From contig JAZLLG010000011.1 in assembly GCA_045598045.1 (NCBI GenBank), positions 1 to 24,342 on the forward strand: a DNA stretch of 24,342 bases. The letters are read 5' to 3'. The notes beneath the pieces are model-generated. The model saw only the letters and a list, made by a program, of their open reading frames with translations. It ran no database searches and had not been told where the DNA came from. A program made the position numbers and the translations under genes. Below are positions 6,662 through 15,487 of this stretch, piece after piece; the stretch's first letter is position 1, and every line of letters starts with the position of its first letter. The DNA comes from RGIG3528 sp045598045 (GTDB taxonomy: Bacteria > Bacillota > Clostridia > Lachnospirales > Lachnospiraceae).

Positions 6662-8140
6662 CTATTTTCTTCTGTCCGCATCGGTTCCGGAGTAGTATTC
6701 CTCTTTTGCTTTATACATAAGCTTGTCAGCTTCTCTTGCAAGCTCTCTGTAAGTGAGCTTCTTAAAGTCTTCTTTAAAAACAACACCATAGGAAACATGC
6801 ATTGAAGGAACTTTCTCACCCTTCCAGTTTTCACAAAGGATGTCGAACTTGTCCGTTGCTTTTTTGATGGTCGCCTTATCGCCCTTGAGAGCTGCAAAGA
6901 ACTCATCACCACCTGTCCTGAAGCACTTTCCAAGCCCTTCAAAAGCCTGTTTTAAGCACTCCGAAGCCCCTATGAGAAGTTCGTCACCCGCTTCATGTCC
7001 GTAAGTGTCGTTGGCGTTTTTCAAGCCGTTAACATCGAAGAAGATAAGGCAATCGGAATCCTGAGGATTATCGAGCACCTCTTCATAGTGACGACGATTG
7101 TACAGATGGGTAAGTTCATCCGTAATAGCCTGCTCATTAAACCTCAATTCCGACTCATGGTTTCTTGTTGCATCGTAAATGAGGAATGTATATCCCAGGA
7201 GCTTTTTGCCGGAAAAGAGCCGGTTACATGACACTTCATAGTACTTGTCATCCATATTGTACTTGAAGCCGGCACTGTCATTATTTGCAATCTCATCCAT
7301 GCAGGCAAGGAAGCTCTGCATATCGGGATTCTTTTCATCAACACGTTTATCAACATGCAATTCTTCAAGAGCAGGATAATACTTCATTGCCACATCGTTA
7401 CATGCTACAAAGAATCTGTCTTTTGAGAAAGAAACCACACCAAGGTCTCCTCTTGCCGCCAAGGCCACAAGAACCGAACTGTCAACGTCGTACAAGGTTG
7501 TTCTGTTGGCAAGAATAAGGAAAACGCAGAGAATAACGTCATAAAGAAGAGGAGTAATGTCATACTTCATAAACATCTTTCCGAATATGAACATAAACAG
7601 AATGAACATTTCAATGCCAAGGAGCATTTCTGCGTTTCTTCTTGAAACATCCTTCTTCTTTTTTATTGAATAAAGAACGGTAACAAGCCCGATGAGCACA
7701 TATGCCGCAAGCATAATGTAAGAGAAAACATGCATAGGCCCGTACTGCTTGATGATTACCGTGCATCTGTTTACTCTTCCAAGTGTACACTCACGATAGT
7801 AAATATCGGAATATCCCGCAGTACAGCTCATAACAAAAACAAAAGTCGAAAACGTGTATAACAGAGCTGCAACATAAGAACGGATTTCAATTTTACAAAT
7901 CTTGAATGCTACCAATAATACGTAAAGCGTGCCGAAGCAAGAGGACAAATATGTGATTTTGTTGGCGATAAGTGCCTCACCGATTGTCTTTGAAGCAGCC
8001 ATTGTAAGGTAGCCATAGTTTCCAAGAGTAATGAAAACAAAGGCCATCGCAAACAGATTAAGATGACGTGAGTTCCATTTCGCAAGATATATGAATGACA
8101 GTATTAACGATACCGCAAAACAGAATATGTAATACTCCAA
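6662..8140 (-). CDS. Membrane-bound diguanylate cyclase (7TM-like, PAS-like, GGDEF)
   Basis: A 492-aa predicted diguanylate cyclase making cyclic di-GMP from two GTP. Residues 1-210 hold about seven hydrophobic helices resembling the 7TM sensor region of some histidine kinases. A PAS-like segment follows (about 225-330, GDLGVVSFSKDRFFVACN), then the GGDEF domain (about 335-490). The catalytic motif GGDEF is at 410-414, with the metal Asp in FFDVNGLKNANDTYGHEAGDE. The RxxD inhibitory site expected a few residues before GGDEF is absent (EGLGKCFRT), so product inhibition at that site is not expected. It begins 17 nt after the stop of a paralogue with the same architecture, so the pair probably forms one transcript. 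The ligand sensed is unknown. Confidence 0.9.
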   Translation of the reverse strand: MEYYIFCFAVSLILSFIYLAKWNSRHLNLFAMAFVFITLGNYGYLTMAASKTIGEALIANKITYLSSCFGTLYVLLVAFKICKIEIRSYVAALLYTFSTFVFVMSCTAGYSDIYYRECTLGRVNRCTVIIKQYGPMHVFSYIMLAAYVLIGLVTVLYSIKKKKDVSRRNAEMLLGIEMFILFMFIFGKMFMKYDITPLLYDVILCVFLILANRTTLYDVDSSVLVALAARGDLGVVSFSKDRFFVACNDVAMKYYPALEELHVDKRVDEKNPDMQSFLACMDEIANNDSAGFKYNMDDKYYEVSCNRLFSGKKLLGYTFLIYDATRNHESELRFNEQAITDELTHLYNRRHYEEVLDNPQDSDCLIFFDVNGLKNANDTYGHEAGDELLIGASECLKQAFEGLGKCFRTGGDEFFAALKGDKATIKKATDKFDILCENWKGEKVPSMHVSYGVVFKEDFKKLTYRELAREADKLMYKAKEEYYSGTDADRRK

Positions 8141-8157
8141 AGCTGCCCTCCAGTGAA

Positions 8158-9654
8158 TCAGTGACGTCTTTCAAGGCCCGCGCCTTTGTAAAATGCTTCC
8201 TTATCGTTGTACATACGTTTATCCGCAACCTTAAGCAATACCTCAAGACTGGGCTTAACATTGTACTCGTCCGCAGCAAGATGACCTACCGCTACGAACA
8301 ATTCCGAATTATAAACTCCTTTAAACTCTTTACAGCTGTTTTCGAACTTTTCTACTGCTTCCCTTATTTCTTCTCTCGGTCCGTGAAGCAATCCGATAAA
8401 CTCATCTCCGCCTACTCTGAAAAGCATACCGTATTCGGAAAGAGTTTTTTTCATGTATTCGGCGGTGTTGATTATCAGCTCGTCTCCTGCCTTATGTCCG
8501 TATGTATCGTTTGCCTGCTTGAGGCAGTTTAAATCAACCGATACAATGTTTAAGCCTGTAAGATCACCGTTTTCGATAATTCTGTTGATTTCATTCTCAA
8601 ATGACATTCTGTTAAACAGTCCTGTCATTTCGTCTGTGGTAGCAAGTTTCTTAAGCTTGTATTCACTTTCATGATCGTTTGAAACATCTCTGAAAACGAA
8701 AGTATAGCCGACGTCTTTACCATTGATGTTCAGCATCTGAGCCGATACATCATATAAATTGTTTGTTCCGCCAAGAGCAAACTCAGCCTTAGGATTTCTC
8801 TTGAGTTCTTCTATCCATTTGCAAAGCTCTCTGACCTCAGGAGTTCTTTCCCAAATTACGTCATCAATGCTCAGGCTTCCAAGCACCGGATAAGCCTCGA
8901 TTGCTTTTGCGTTACATCCGAGGAAGCTTCTGTTCATGCTGAAGGATGCAACACCCACGTTTCCTTTTTCTGAAAGTACTTTAATTACCGAATTGTTCAG
9001 ATCGTACAGTGCCATTCTCTCCAAAAGGATGTACATGGAAATCTGCATAACGACAATACCTGCAACAAAGAAATCGAAACCAAGGAACCGGCTTATGAAG
9101 TACGTGGAGATGGTAATAAGAAGTGCAACAAGCTGGATCCACGTGTTAATTCTGGATATGCTCTTTTTCTTGACAAGGGTGTAAATGAGGATACAAAGAA
9201 CGGATGTATAACCACCCACAAGCAGGATGATATAGAAGATGTGTGACCAGCCATACTCCTTAACAAGTCTTGTTATGCCGTTAACCTTGGTAATGCTGAT
9301 TTTTTTGTAGAAAATATCAAGATATCCGGCTGTACATTCAAGAGCAGAAACCGCAAGACAGAAGAAAAGAATGAGGAATCGCAACCATGCAGCCATTTTG
9401 ACCTTGCACAGACTGCAGACGTTGAAGATAAGAAAAGCGGCAAGAACACATGTACCAAAATACATGATTCTGTTGCCCGCAAGTGCTTCCCAATACTCTT
9501 TTGAAAAGACAATAAAAAATTCCCCGCCACTGACAATGATAGCGAGCAATGTAACGATTGTGACTGTTGTGCACTGGCATGCATTCCACTTAATAATTGA
9601 AATTATACCGACAAACAGCGATATGAAAAAACAAATATAAAAGAACCAAGCCAC
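8158..9654 (-). CDS. Membrane-bound diguanylate cyclase, paralogue of the next gene
   Basis: A second protein with the same order: about seven membrane helices, a PAS-like segment (VGVASFSMNRSFLGCN) and a GGDEF domain. The catalytic GGDEF lies in LFRVGGDEFIG, and DLNCLKQANDTYGHKAGDE carries the metal and guanine contacts. As in its neighbour, the RxxD inhibitory site is missing (SEYGMLFRV). I start it at the GTG at 9654 (498 aa): GGGGAG lies 9 nt upstream, whereas the longest frame would begin at a GTG at 9690 with no ribosome-binding site. Sequence similarity and shared architecture suggest tandem duplication with later divergence of the sensor half. It is first in the pair and is divergent from the phosphopantetheinyl transferase. 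No strong promoter was found; TATGAT near 9700 is a weak candidate -10. Confidence 0.88.
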   Translation of the reverse strand: MAWFFYICFFISLFVGIISIIKWNACQCTTVTIVTLLAIIVSGGEFFIVFSKEYWEALAGNRIMYFGTCVLAAFLIFNVCSLCKVKMAAWLRFLILFFCLAVSALECTAGYLDIFYKKISITKVNGITRLVKEYGWSHIFYIILLVGGYTSVLCILIYTLVKKKSISRINTWIQLVALLITISTYFISRFLGFDFFVAGIVVMQISMYILLERMALYDLNNSVIKVLSEKGNVGVASFSMNRSFLGCNAKAIEAYPVLGSLSIDDVIWERTPEVRELCKWIEELKRNPKAEFALGGTNNLYDVSAQMLNINGKDVGYTFVFRDVSNDHESEYKLKKLATTDEMTGLFNRMSFENEINRIIENGDLTGLNIVSVDLNCLKQANDTYGHKAGDELIINTAEYMKKTLSEYGMLFRVGGDEFIGLLHGPREEIREAVEKFENSCKEFKGVYNSELFVAVGHLAADEYNVKPSLEVLLKVADKRMYNDKEAFYKGAGLERRH

Positions 9655-9781
9655 GAAATACTTCTCCCCAAAAAATAAGTGTAAACCCACGATTTAAAAG
9701 TATCATATTTCAATAACGATTACAAGTAATTAAGCTAAAGATTAACCTAATTTTTATGCATTATTTCCGACTTACCGTTGC

Positions 9782-9810
9782 TTGAACTTTCGCCAAAATC
9801 ATGGGATAAT
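9782..9810 (+). promoter_or_regulatory. Promoter of the phosphopantetheinyl transferase gene
   Basis: TTGAAC (9782-9787), a 17-bp spacer and GATAAT (9805-9810). The expected start point (about 9816-9818) coincides with the ATG at 9818, so the mRNA may be leaderless. Confidence 0.65.
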
Positions 9811-9817
9811 GTAACTC

Positions 9818-10453
9818 ATGAACAAAGTGTATATAATGGACATCAAAATACTGCTTGAAGAAGCCGCCTTCAGCCGTGCCTGCTCATTTATAGGGTCGGA
9901 ACGTCTCAAAACAGCCAATGCTTTCGTCAGAACAAATGACAAGCTGAGAAGCATAGCCGCCGGGTGGCTTTTTTCCTATGGGCTTAAGGAATACGGACTT
10001 AATGTTCATGACGTCACAATAAAATACACCGAACATAAAAAGCCATATCTTAAAGATCATCCCGAAATTCATTTTAATCTTTCCCATAGCGGAGATTACG
10101 CCGTGTGCGCTTTCTCCGACAGTAACGTAGGTGTTGATATCGAGAAGCTTCGCGAAGTAACGCCGTCACTTCTCAAATATACCCTCGACAAAGAAGAATT
10201 CGCTTTTCTTGATTCGGTTTCCGAAGACCGGCTTGCTCCGGAGTTCTTCCGTTTCTGGACCGAGAAAGAAAGCTTCGTCAAATATCTCGGCATCGGCCTT
10301 TCGATTCGTCCCGCAGACATAAAAAAAGAGTTTTACGAAGAGATAAAGCATGTAAGCTTCCACCACTTCGAAAAACTCCCGGGCTACTGCCTCACCGTAT
10401 GTGGCAGTGAAGCAGCTCCCGAATATGAATTCATTGACGAAAAGTATGTTTAA
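9818..10453 (+). CDS. 4'-phosphopantetheinyl transferase (Sfp/AcpT superfamily)
   Basis: This enzyme moves the phosphopantetheine arm of CoA onto a Ser of acyl or peptidyl carrier proteins. At 211 aa it is the length of Sfp-type enzymes. It has FNLSHSGDYAVCA (86-98), the magnesium-binding VGVDIE (D107, E109) and FRFWTEKESFVKYLGIGL (W147, K150, E151, K155). The ATG at 9818 gives the expected family N-terminus but has no ribosome-binding site; the only other early ATG, at 9836, has none either. It is the one clear plus-strand gene of the window and ends with TAA directly abutting the carB stop. No carrier protein, polyketide or peptide synthetase lies in the window, so its partner (fatty acid ACP or a specialised pathway) is unknown. 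Confidence 0.9.
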   Translation: MNKVYIMDIKILLEEAAFSRACSFIGSERLKTANAFVRTNDKLRSIAAGWLFSYGLKEYGLNVHDVTIKYTEHKKPYLKDHPEIHFNLSHSGDYAVCAFSDSNVGVDIEKLREVTPSLLKYTLDKEEFAFLDSVSEDRLAPEFFRFWTEKESFVKYLGIGLSIRPADIKKEFYEEIKHVSFHHFEKLPGYCLTVCGSEAAPEYEFIDEKYV

Positions 10454-13400
10454 TTATTTGCCGATTTTCCCGTGCCAGTTTTGAAGGCTTTCCACGTCAG
10501 ACTCTCCGCCCTTCTTCTTAAGATACAGCAATCCTTCTGCCGTTGCTCTTGCAGCGGCAATTGTTGTCATATAGGGAATCTTTCCCTTGATGGCAGCCTT
10601 ACGGATGTATGAGTCATCATGTGCGGATTCTTTTCCGGCTGCGGAATTGACAATCATGTCAATCTTTCCGTTTGTAACCTCATCAAGAATGTTAGGTCTG
10701 CCCTCAAAAAGCTTATTGATTCTGTCGCACTTAACCCCGTTCTTTTCAAGAAGCTTCTGTGTTCCGTCGGTTGCCACAAGTGCAAATCCGGCCACTTCAA
10801 ATGTCTTTGCAACATCTACTATTTCAGCCTTATCCTTTGTATTGACGGAAATAAGCACGCGTCCTTCGAGAGGAAGTTTCATCTGAGTAGCTTCCTGTGC
10901 CTTTACAAATGCTTCACCAAAGTGCTCTGATATGCCTAATACCTCGCCTGTGGAGCGCATTTCAGGACCAAGGATGGGGTCAACCTCAGGGAACATGTTG
11001 AACGGGAATACTGCTTCTTTTACGCCGTAATAAGGAATCTTTTCATGCTTAAGCTCTGCAACAGGCGAAGGTCTTCCGGTGAGTTCCGAAGTAATAATGT
11101 CCGTAGCAAGAGGTACCATGCGGATATCGCATACCTTTGAAACAAGAGGAACCGTACGTGACGCTCTCGGATTGGCTTCGATAACGAATACCTTGCCCTT
11201 TTCAATGGCGTACTGGATGTTCATTAATCCCTTAACGTGCATCTCTTCCGCAATTTTCTTTGTATATTCTTCGATTGTTGCAAGGTTCTCTGCGCTAATG
11301 TGCATTGAAGGAATGATGCATGCGCTGTCGCCGGAATGGATACCGGCAAGCTCGATGTGTTCCATAACAGCAGGCATAAAGGCATGTGTGCCATCTGAAA
11401 TTGCGTCTGCTTCACACTCCATTGCATGATTAAGAAAACGGTCGATAAGAATGGGCCTGTCGGGTGTAACGCCTACCGCAGCGTTCATATAACCTGTCAT
11501 TGCCTCATCATCATATACGACTTCCATTCCTCTTCCGCCAAGTACGAAAGAAGGACGAACCATTACAGGATAACCGATTTTGTTTGCAATTGCTTTTGCT
11601 TCTTCAACGTTAACAGCCATACCCGATTCAGGCATAGGAATTCCAAGCTTGTCCATCATATCGCGGAACAAATCTCTGTCCTCTGCCATTGCAATAACGG
11701 CAGGGCTCGTGCCAAGTATGTTAACTCCGTTTTTCTCAAGTGCTTCGGCAAGGTTCAGAGGAGTCTGTCCGCCGAACTGTGCAATAACACCTGCAGGTTT
11801 TTCTTTATTGTAAATGCTGAGAACATCCTCGAGCGTAAGAGGTTCGAAGTAAAGCTTGTCGGATGTATCGTAGTCGGTTGAAACGGTTTCGGGATTACAA
11901 TTGACAATTATTGTTTCAAAGCCGAGTTTTTTAAGAGCCTTTGCAGCATGTACGCAACAATAGTCAAACTCAATACCCTGACCGATTCTGTTAGGACCTC
12001 CGCCGAGAATCATGACTTTCTTTTTATTGTCACTGATGGGATTCTTGTCCTCACCGTTGTAGCTTGAATAGTAATAAGCGCTGTTCTCGGTACCGGAAAC
12101 ATGAATGCCTTCCCAGTTTTCAACCACACCGAGAGCGATACGCTTGTTTCTGACATCATCCTCGTTTACATCAACGAGTTTGGCAATATATTTATCCGAG
12201 AAGCCATCCTTCTTCGCTTTAATAAGAAGATCATCAGAAGGGAGCTTTCCTTTGCTTGCGAGAATCTTTTCTTCCTCTTCCACAAGTTCCTTCATCTGCT
12301 CAAGGAAATATGTCTTTATGTATGTAAGCTTCTGAATATCTTCTATTGTAGCGCCCTTGCGGAGAGCTTCATAAATGAGGAAGTAACGCTCTGAGTTCGG
12401 AACCACAAGCTTCTGAAGGAGCTCTTCCTTTGAAAGATCATGGAAGTTCTTTGCGAAGCCAAGACCTGAACGACCGATTTCAAGGCTTCTGATGGCCTTC
12501 TGGAAGGCCTCCTTGAATGTCTTGCCGATGCTCATTACTTCGCCGACTGCACGCATCTGTGTGCCGAGTTTGTCTTCAACACCCTTGAATTTTTCAAATG
12601 CCCAACGTGCAAACTTAATAACGATGTAATCGCCGTCAGGAACATATTTATCCAAAGACCCGTACTTACCGCAGGGAATGTCCTTTAATGTAAGTCCTGT
12701 AGCAAGCATAGCTGAAACAAGGGCAATCGGGAATCCTGTTGCCTTGGATGCAAGCGCTGATGAACGTGATGTTCTGGGGTTGATTTCAATAACGCAGATT
12801 CTGTCTGTCTTGGGATCATGTGCAAACTGGACGTTTGTACCGCCTACAACCTTAACGGAATCAACGATTCTGTAAGCCTGTTCCTGCAGTTTCTTCTGCG
12901 TCTCTTCCGAAATCGTAAGCATTGGAGCAGAGCAGAAGGAATCGCCTGTATGGACACCAAGAGGATCGATATTTTCAATGAAGCAGACTGTAATCATGTT
13001 GCCTTCACAGTCTCTGACAATTTCAAGCTCAAGTTCTTCCCAGCCGAGGATGGACTCTTCAACAAGTACCTGTCCGACAAGGCTTGCCTGAATGCCGCGG
13101 GCGCATACTGTCTTAAGTTCTTCACGGTTGTAAACGAGTCCGCCGCCTGCACCGCCCATCGTAAATGCGGGACGAAGTACGACAGGATATCCGAGCTTAT
13201 CCGCAATGGCAAGTGCCTCATCTACTGAGTAAGCCACTTCGCTTCTTGCCATTTCGATGCCGATTTCGTTCATCTGGTTCTTAAACTCAACTCTGTCCTC
13301 ACCACGCTCAATGGCATCAACCTGAACACCGATTACTTTAACGTTGTATTTATCAAGAATTCCTTTTTTCCAAAGTTCGTCGCAAAGGTTAAGTCCCGAC

Positions 13401-13678
13401 TGACCGCCGAGGTTGGGAAGAAGTGCATCCGGACGTTCCTTTGCAATAATCTGTTCAAGCCTTTCCGCATTTAAAGGCTCAATATATGTAACATCAGCCG
13501 TTTCGGGGTCTGTCATTATTGTAGCGGGATTGGAATTGACAAGCACTATCTCATATCCGAGCTTTTTGAGTGCCTTGCACGCCTGTGTTCCGGAATAGTC
13601 GAACTCACACGCCTGTCCGATAATAATGGGACCTGAACCGATGATAAGAACCTTGTTGATACCTGCCAGTTTTGCCAT
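10454..13678 (-). CDS. carB: Carbamoyl-phosphate synthase large subunit
   Basis: CarB makes carbamoyl phosphate from bicarbonate, ammonia (from the CarA glutaminase) and two ATP, feeding arginine and pyrimidine synthesis. The protein is 1074 aa, matching the family (1073 in E. coli). It shows two homologous ATP-grasp halves, starting at NKVLIIGSGPIIIGQACEFD and KKVMILGGGPNRIGQGIEFD, with an oligomerisation segment between them and an MGS-like allosteric domain at the end (GFALVATDGTQKLLEKNGVK). I use the ATG at 13678, which has GGAGGCG about 8 nt upstream and gives the standard MAKLAGINKV start; an in-frame ATG at 13711 lacks such a site. CarA is not next to it, which is unusual since carAB are normally paired. 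A promoter and a possible ArgR box lie upstream. Confidence 0.97.
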   Translation of the reverse strand: MAKLAGINKVLIIGSGPIIIGQACEFDYSGTQACKALKKLGYEIVLVNSNPATIMTDPETADVTYIEPLNAERLEQIIAKERPDALLPNLGGQSGLNLCDELWKKGILDKYNVKVIGVQVDAIERGEDRVEFKNQMNEIGIEMARSEVAYSVDEALAIADKLGYPVVLRPAFTMGGAGGGLVYNREELKTVCARGIQASLVGQVLVEESILGWEELELEIVRDCEGNMITVCFIENIDPLGVHTGDSFCSAPMLTISEETQKKLQEQAYRIVDSVKVVGGTNVQFAHDPKTDRICVIEINPRTSRSSALASKATGFPIALVSAMLATGLTLKDIPCGKYGSLDKYVPDGDYIVIKFARWAFEKFKGVEDKLGTQMRAVGEVMSIGKTFKEAFQKAIRSLEIGRSGLGFAKNFHDLSKEELLQKLVVPNSERYFLIYEALRKGATIEDIQKLTYIKTYFLEQMKELVEEEEKILASKGKLPSDDLLIKAKKDGFSDKYIAKLVDVNEDDVRNKRIALGVVENWEGIHVSGTENSAYYYSSYNGEDKNPISDNKKKVMILGGGPNRIGQGIEFDYCCVHAAKALKKLGFETIIVNCNPETVSTDYDTSDKLYFEPLTLEDVLSIYNKEKPAGVIAQFGGQTPLNLAEALEKNGVNILGTSPAVIAMAEDRDLFRDMMDKLGIPMPESGMAVNVEEAKAIANKIGYPVMVRPSFVLGGRGMEVVYDDEAMTGYMNAAVGVTPDRPILIDRFLNHAMECEADAISDGTHAFMPAVMEHIELAGIHSGDSACIIPSMHISAENLATIEEYTKKIAEEMHVKGLMNIQYAIEKGKVFVIEANPRASRTVPLVSKVCDIRMVPLATDIITSELTGRPSPVAELKHEKIPYYGVKEAVFPFNMFPEVDPILGPEMRSTGEVLGISEHFGEAFVKAQEATQMKLPLEGRVLISVNTKDKAEIVDVAKTFEVAGFALVATDGTQKLLEKNGVKCDRINKLFEGRPNILDEVTNGKIDMIVNSAAGKESAHDDSYIRKAAIKGKIPYMTTIAAARATAEGLLYLKKKGGESDVESLQNWHGKIGK

Positions 13679-13706
13679 TTCACGCCTCCGTATTTTATGC
13701 ATATTT

Positions 13707-13720
13707 TGCATATTTATTCA
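13707..13720 (-). promoter_or_regulatory. Possible ArgR operator (ARG box-like)
   Basis: The minus strand reads TGAATAAATATGCA, one mismatch from the palindromic ARG-box core TGAATWWWWATTCA. It lies between the carB promoter and start codon, where a repressor could act. The region is rich in TGCAT repeats, so chance is possible. Confidence 0.3.
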
Positions 13721-13751
13721 TTATGTATGCATCGATACTTAAATCTTCGAT

Positions 13752-13780
13752 ATTTAACTACTTTTTAAGCTTTATGTCAA
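13752..13780 (-). promoter_or_regulatory. Probable carB promoter
   Basis: TTGACA (13780-13775), a 17-bp spacer and TTAAAT (13757-13752). The -35 is perfect and the -10 is weak (4 of 6). It lies after the murE-end hairpin and leaves a leader of about 65-70 nt. Confidence 0.55.
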
Positions 13781-13809
13781 CATCTTTTTTGTAATGTAAT
13801 TCATTAGCA

Positions 13810-13852
13810 GAAATGAACAAAGAGACCTTTAACGGGTCTCTTTGTTCATTTC
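13810..13852 (-). terminator. Perfect 18-bp inverted repeat over the end of murE
   Basis: Arms 13810-13827 and 13835-13852 are perfectly complementary with a 7-nt loop, and the murE stop codon begins within that loop. No separate T run follows, but the 3' arm is U-rich. It probably ends murE transcription or stabilises its 3' end. Confidence 0.55.
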
Positions 13853-15355
13853 ATCAACTGCATCCTGCAGTAATTCTCTTTCGTCCATAGGATTTCTGAC
13901 GCCGCGGATTTCCTGATAATCCTCGTGTCCCTTGCCCGCAAGGACAATAACGTCACCTTCCTGAGCATTCTTTACGGCGTACTTAACCGCTTCACGTCTG
14001 TCAACGATGGCAACGCACTTGCCGGGGCCTTTTTCAAAGCCTGTCATAATGTCGGAAATAATGTCCTCAGGCTCTTCAAACCTGGGGTTGTCCGATGTGA
14101 TGATGGTGAAATCCGCCATTTTGGAAGACACCTCACCCATTTCAAAACGTCTGGATTTTGCGCGGTTGCCTCCGCATCCGAAAAGGCAGACAAGTCGCTT
14201 TGGGTTATATGCCTTGAGTGTGGACAGAAGGCTTTCAAGTGCCATTGCATTATGCGCATAATCAATCATTACCGTGTAGCCGGGAGCTCCTTTTATTTTT
14301 GAAGACACTTCCGTTATCTCGGTTCTTCCTTTTACGCTAACTTCCTTCAAAGCCTTGCAAACCACTTCGTGCGGTACGTTAAAGTGCCTGCAGAGCGCAA
14401 TGGCCGTGAGTGAATTGTAAACAGAAAACATACCCGGCATACCGAGCTCAACAGACATGCTATCCTTACCGGAAACATCGTACTTTGTTGAAAGTCTGCC
14501 GTTTTCCTGGCCGAAAGAAATGTTGGTGGCGCGTATATCCGCTCCTTCGGACATTCCGAAAGTTTCAACCTCGCATGTATGTCCCTTAAGTATTGTTTCA
14601 AGATGTTCACTGTCAGCGTTTAAAATACCGACCTTGCATTTTTGGAAAAGAGTGCTCTTCCAGTATGCATACTCTTCAAAGCTCTTGTGCTCATTTTCGC
14701 CGATGTGGTCCGGCTCAAGATTTGTAAAGATGCCGTAATCGAACGTAATGCCCGCAACACGGTTCATCATAAGGCCTTGTGAGGAAACTTCCATAACAAC
14801 GACTTTTATCCCCTTGTCTGCCATTCTGCGGAAATAGTTCTGGACGGAATATGATTCGGGAGTCGTATTGCTGGCATGAATCACTTCGTCACCGATAATG
14901 ATTTCAATGGTGCCGATAAGTCCCGTAGGAATGCCGGCCTCTTCCAAAATCTGCTTTATCATATATGTGGTGGTTGTTTTACCTTTTGTACCGGTGACAC
15001 CGATTGTAATGAGTTCTTTTGCCGGATTTCCAAAGAAAGCGGCAGCCATGTATGCCATTGCCACACGTGTGTCTTTAACCTTAATGAAAGTAATGCCTTC
15101 CGTGTCATTCATTTCAAGGAGTCTGTCAAGCCCGTTAATCTCTTCAACGTTCTTTTCGATAACAATGGCTGCGGCGCCTTTCCCGATTACTTCGGGAATG
15201 AAGTCGTGTGCATCACGTACGGCACCGTTCATACATACAAAACAAGTGCCCTCTTTCACCTTACGTGAGTCAAGAGAAAGTGCGGCGATTTCTTTATCGA
15301 CCTTGCCCTTTATAAGTTCATACTCAATATTTTCAAGCATTTGCTCAAGTTTCAT
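13829..15355 (-). CDS. murE: UDP-MurNAc-tripeptide synthetase (DAP-adding), MurE
   Basis: MurE adds the third residue to UDP-MurNAc-L-Ala-D-Glu in peptidoglycan synthesis in the cytoplasm, using ATP. The 508-aa protein has the three Mur ligase domains: the N-terminal nucleotide-sugar domain (SLDSRKVKEGTCF), the ATP-binding domain with P-loop TGTKGKTTT (121-129) and the carbamylated Lys233 in YWKSTLF, and the C-terminal domain. DNPR at 422-425 is the meso-diaminopimelate signature (lysine enzymes have a different residue in place of Arg), so a DAP-type cell wall is expected. GKGHEDYQ is near the end. TNLEPDHIGENEH differs from the common TNLSxDHLDYH but keeps the Asp-His. The ATG has GGGAG about 7 nt upstream. 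The gene is outside any dcw cluster here, and no other cell-wall gene is adjacent. Confidence 0.95.
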   Translation of the reverse strand: MKLEQMLENIEYELIKGKVDKEIAALSLDSRKVKEGTCFVCMNGAVRDAHDFIPEVIGKGAAAIVIEKNVEEINGLDRLLEMNDTEGITFIKVKDTRVAMAYMAAAFFGNPAKELITIGVTGTKGKTTTTYMIKQILEEAGIPTGLIGTIEIIIGDEVIHASNTTPESYSVQNYFRRMADKGIKVVVMEVSSQGLMMNRVAGITFDYGIFTNLEPDHIGENEHKSFEEYAYWKSTLFQKCKVGILNADSEHLETILKGHTCEVETFGMSEGADIRATNISFGQENGRLSTKYDVSGKDSMSVELGMPGMFSVYNSLTAIALCRHFNVPHEVVCKALKEVSVKGRTEITEVSSKIKGAPGYTVMIDYAHNAMALESLLSTLKAYNPKRLVCLFGCGGNRAKSRRFEMGEVSSKMADFTIITSDNPRFEEPEDIISDIMTGFEKGPGKCVAIVDRREAVKYAVKNAQEGDVIVLAGKGHEDYQEIRGVRNPMDERELLQDAVDEMNKETR

Positions 15356-15427
15356 CTCGTTCTCCCTACATATCTTTCTTTATTCGATGTTCATCTCAAG
15401 AACAGGCTCTTTCAATGACCGTTTGCG

Positions 15428-15456
15428 CAAAAGAGCGGTCGCATTGCGACCGCTCT
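15428..15456 (-). terminator. Intrinsic terminator of the FIST-EAL gene
   Basis: On the minus strand an 11-bp GC-rich perfect stem (AGAGCGGTCGC/GCGACCGCTCT) with a 3-nt loop is followed by TTTT. It begins 31 nt after the stop at 15488 and separates this gene from murE. Confidence 0.7.
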
Positions 15457-15487
15457 ATATGATACCATTTTATGCAGTTACTGTAAA

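Noticed and set aside
9655..9690. Upstream GTG start for the second diguanylate cyclase
   Set aside because: No ribosome-binding site; the GTG at 9654 has GGGGAG 9 nt upstream and starts just before the first membrane helix.
13679..13711. Upstream ATG for carB
   Set aside because: It would place 11 extra residues before the standard MAKLAGINKV start and leave the GGAGGCG site inside the gene.
15389..15405. TGTTC/GAACA inverted repeat as a LexA box
   Set aside because: The spacing does not fit the Firmicute SOS box, and murE is not a typical SOS gene.
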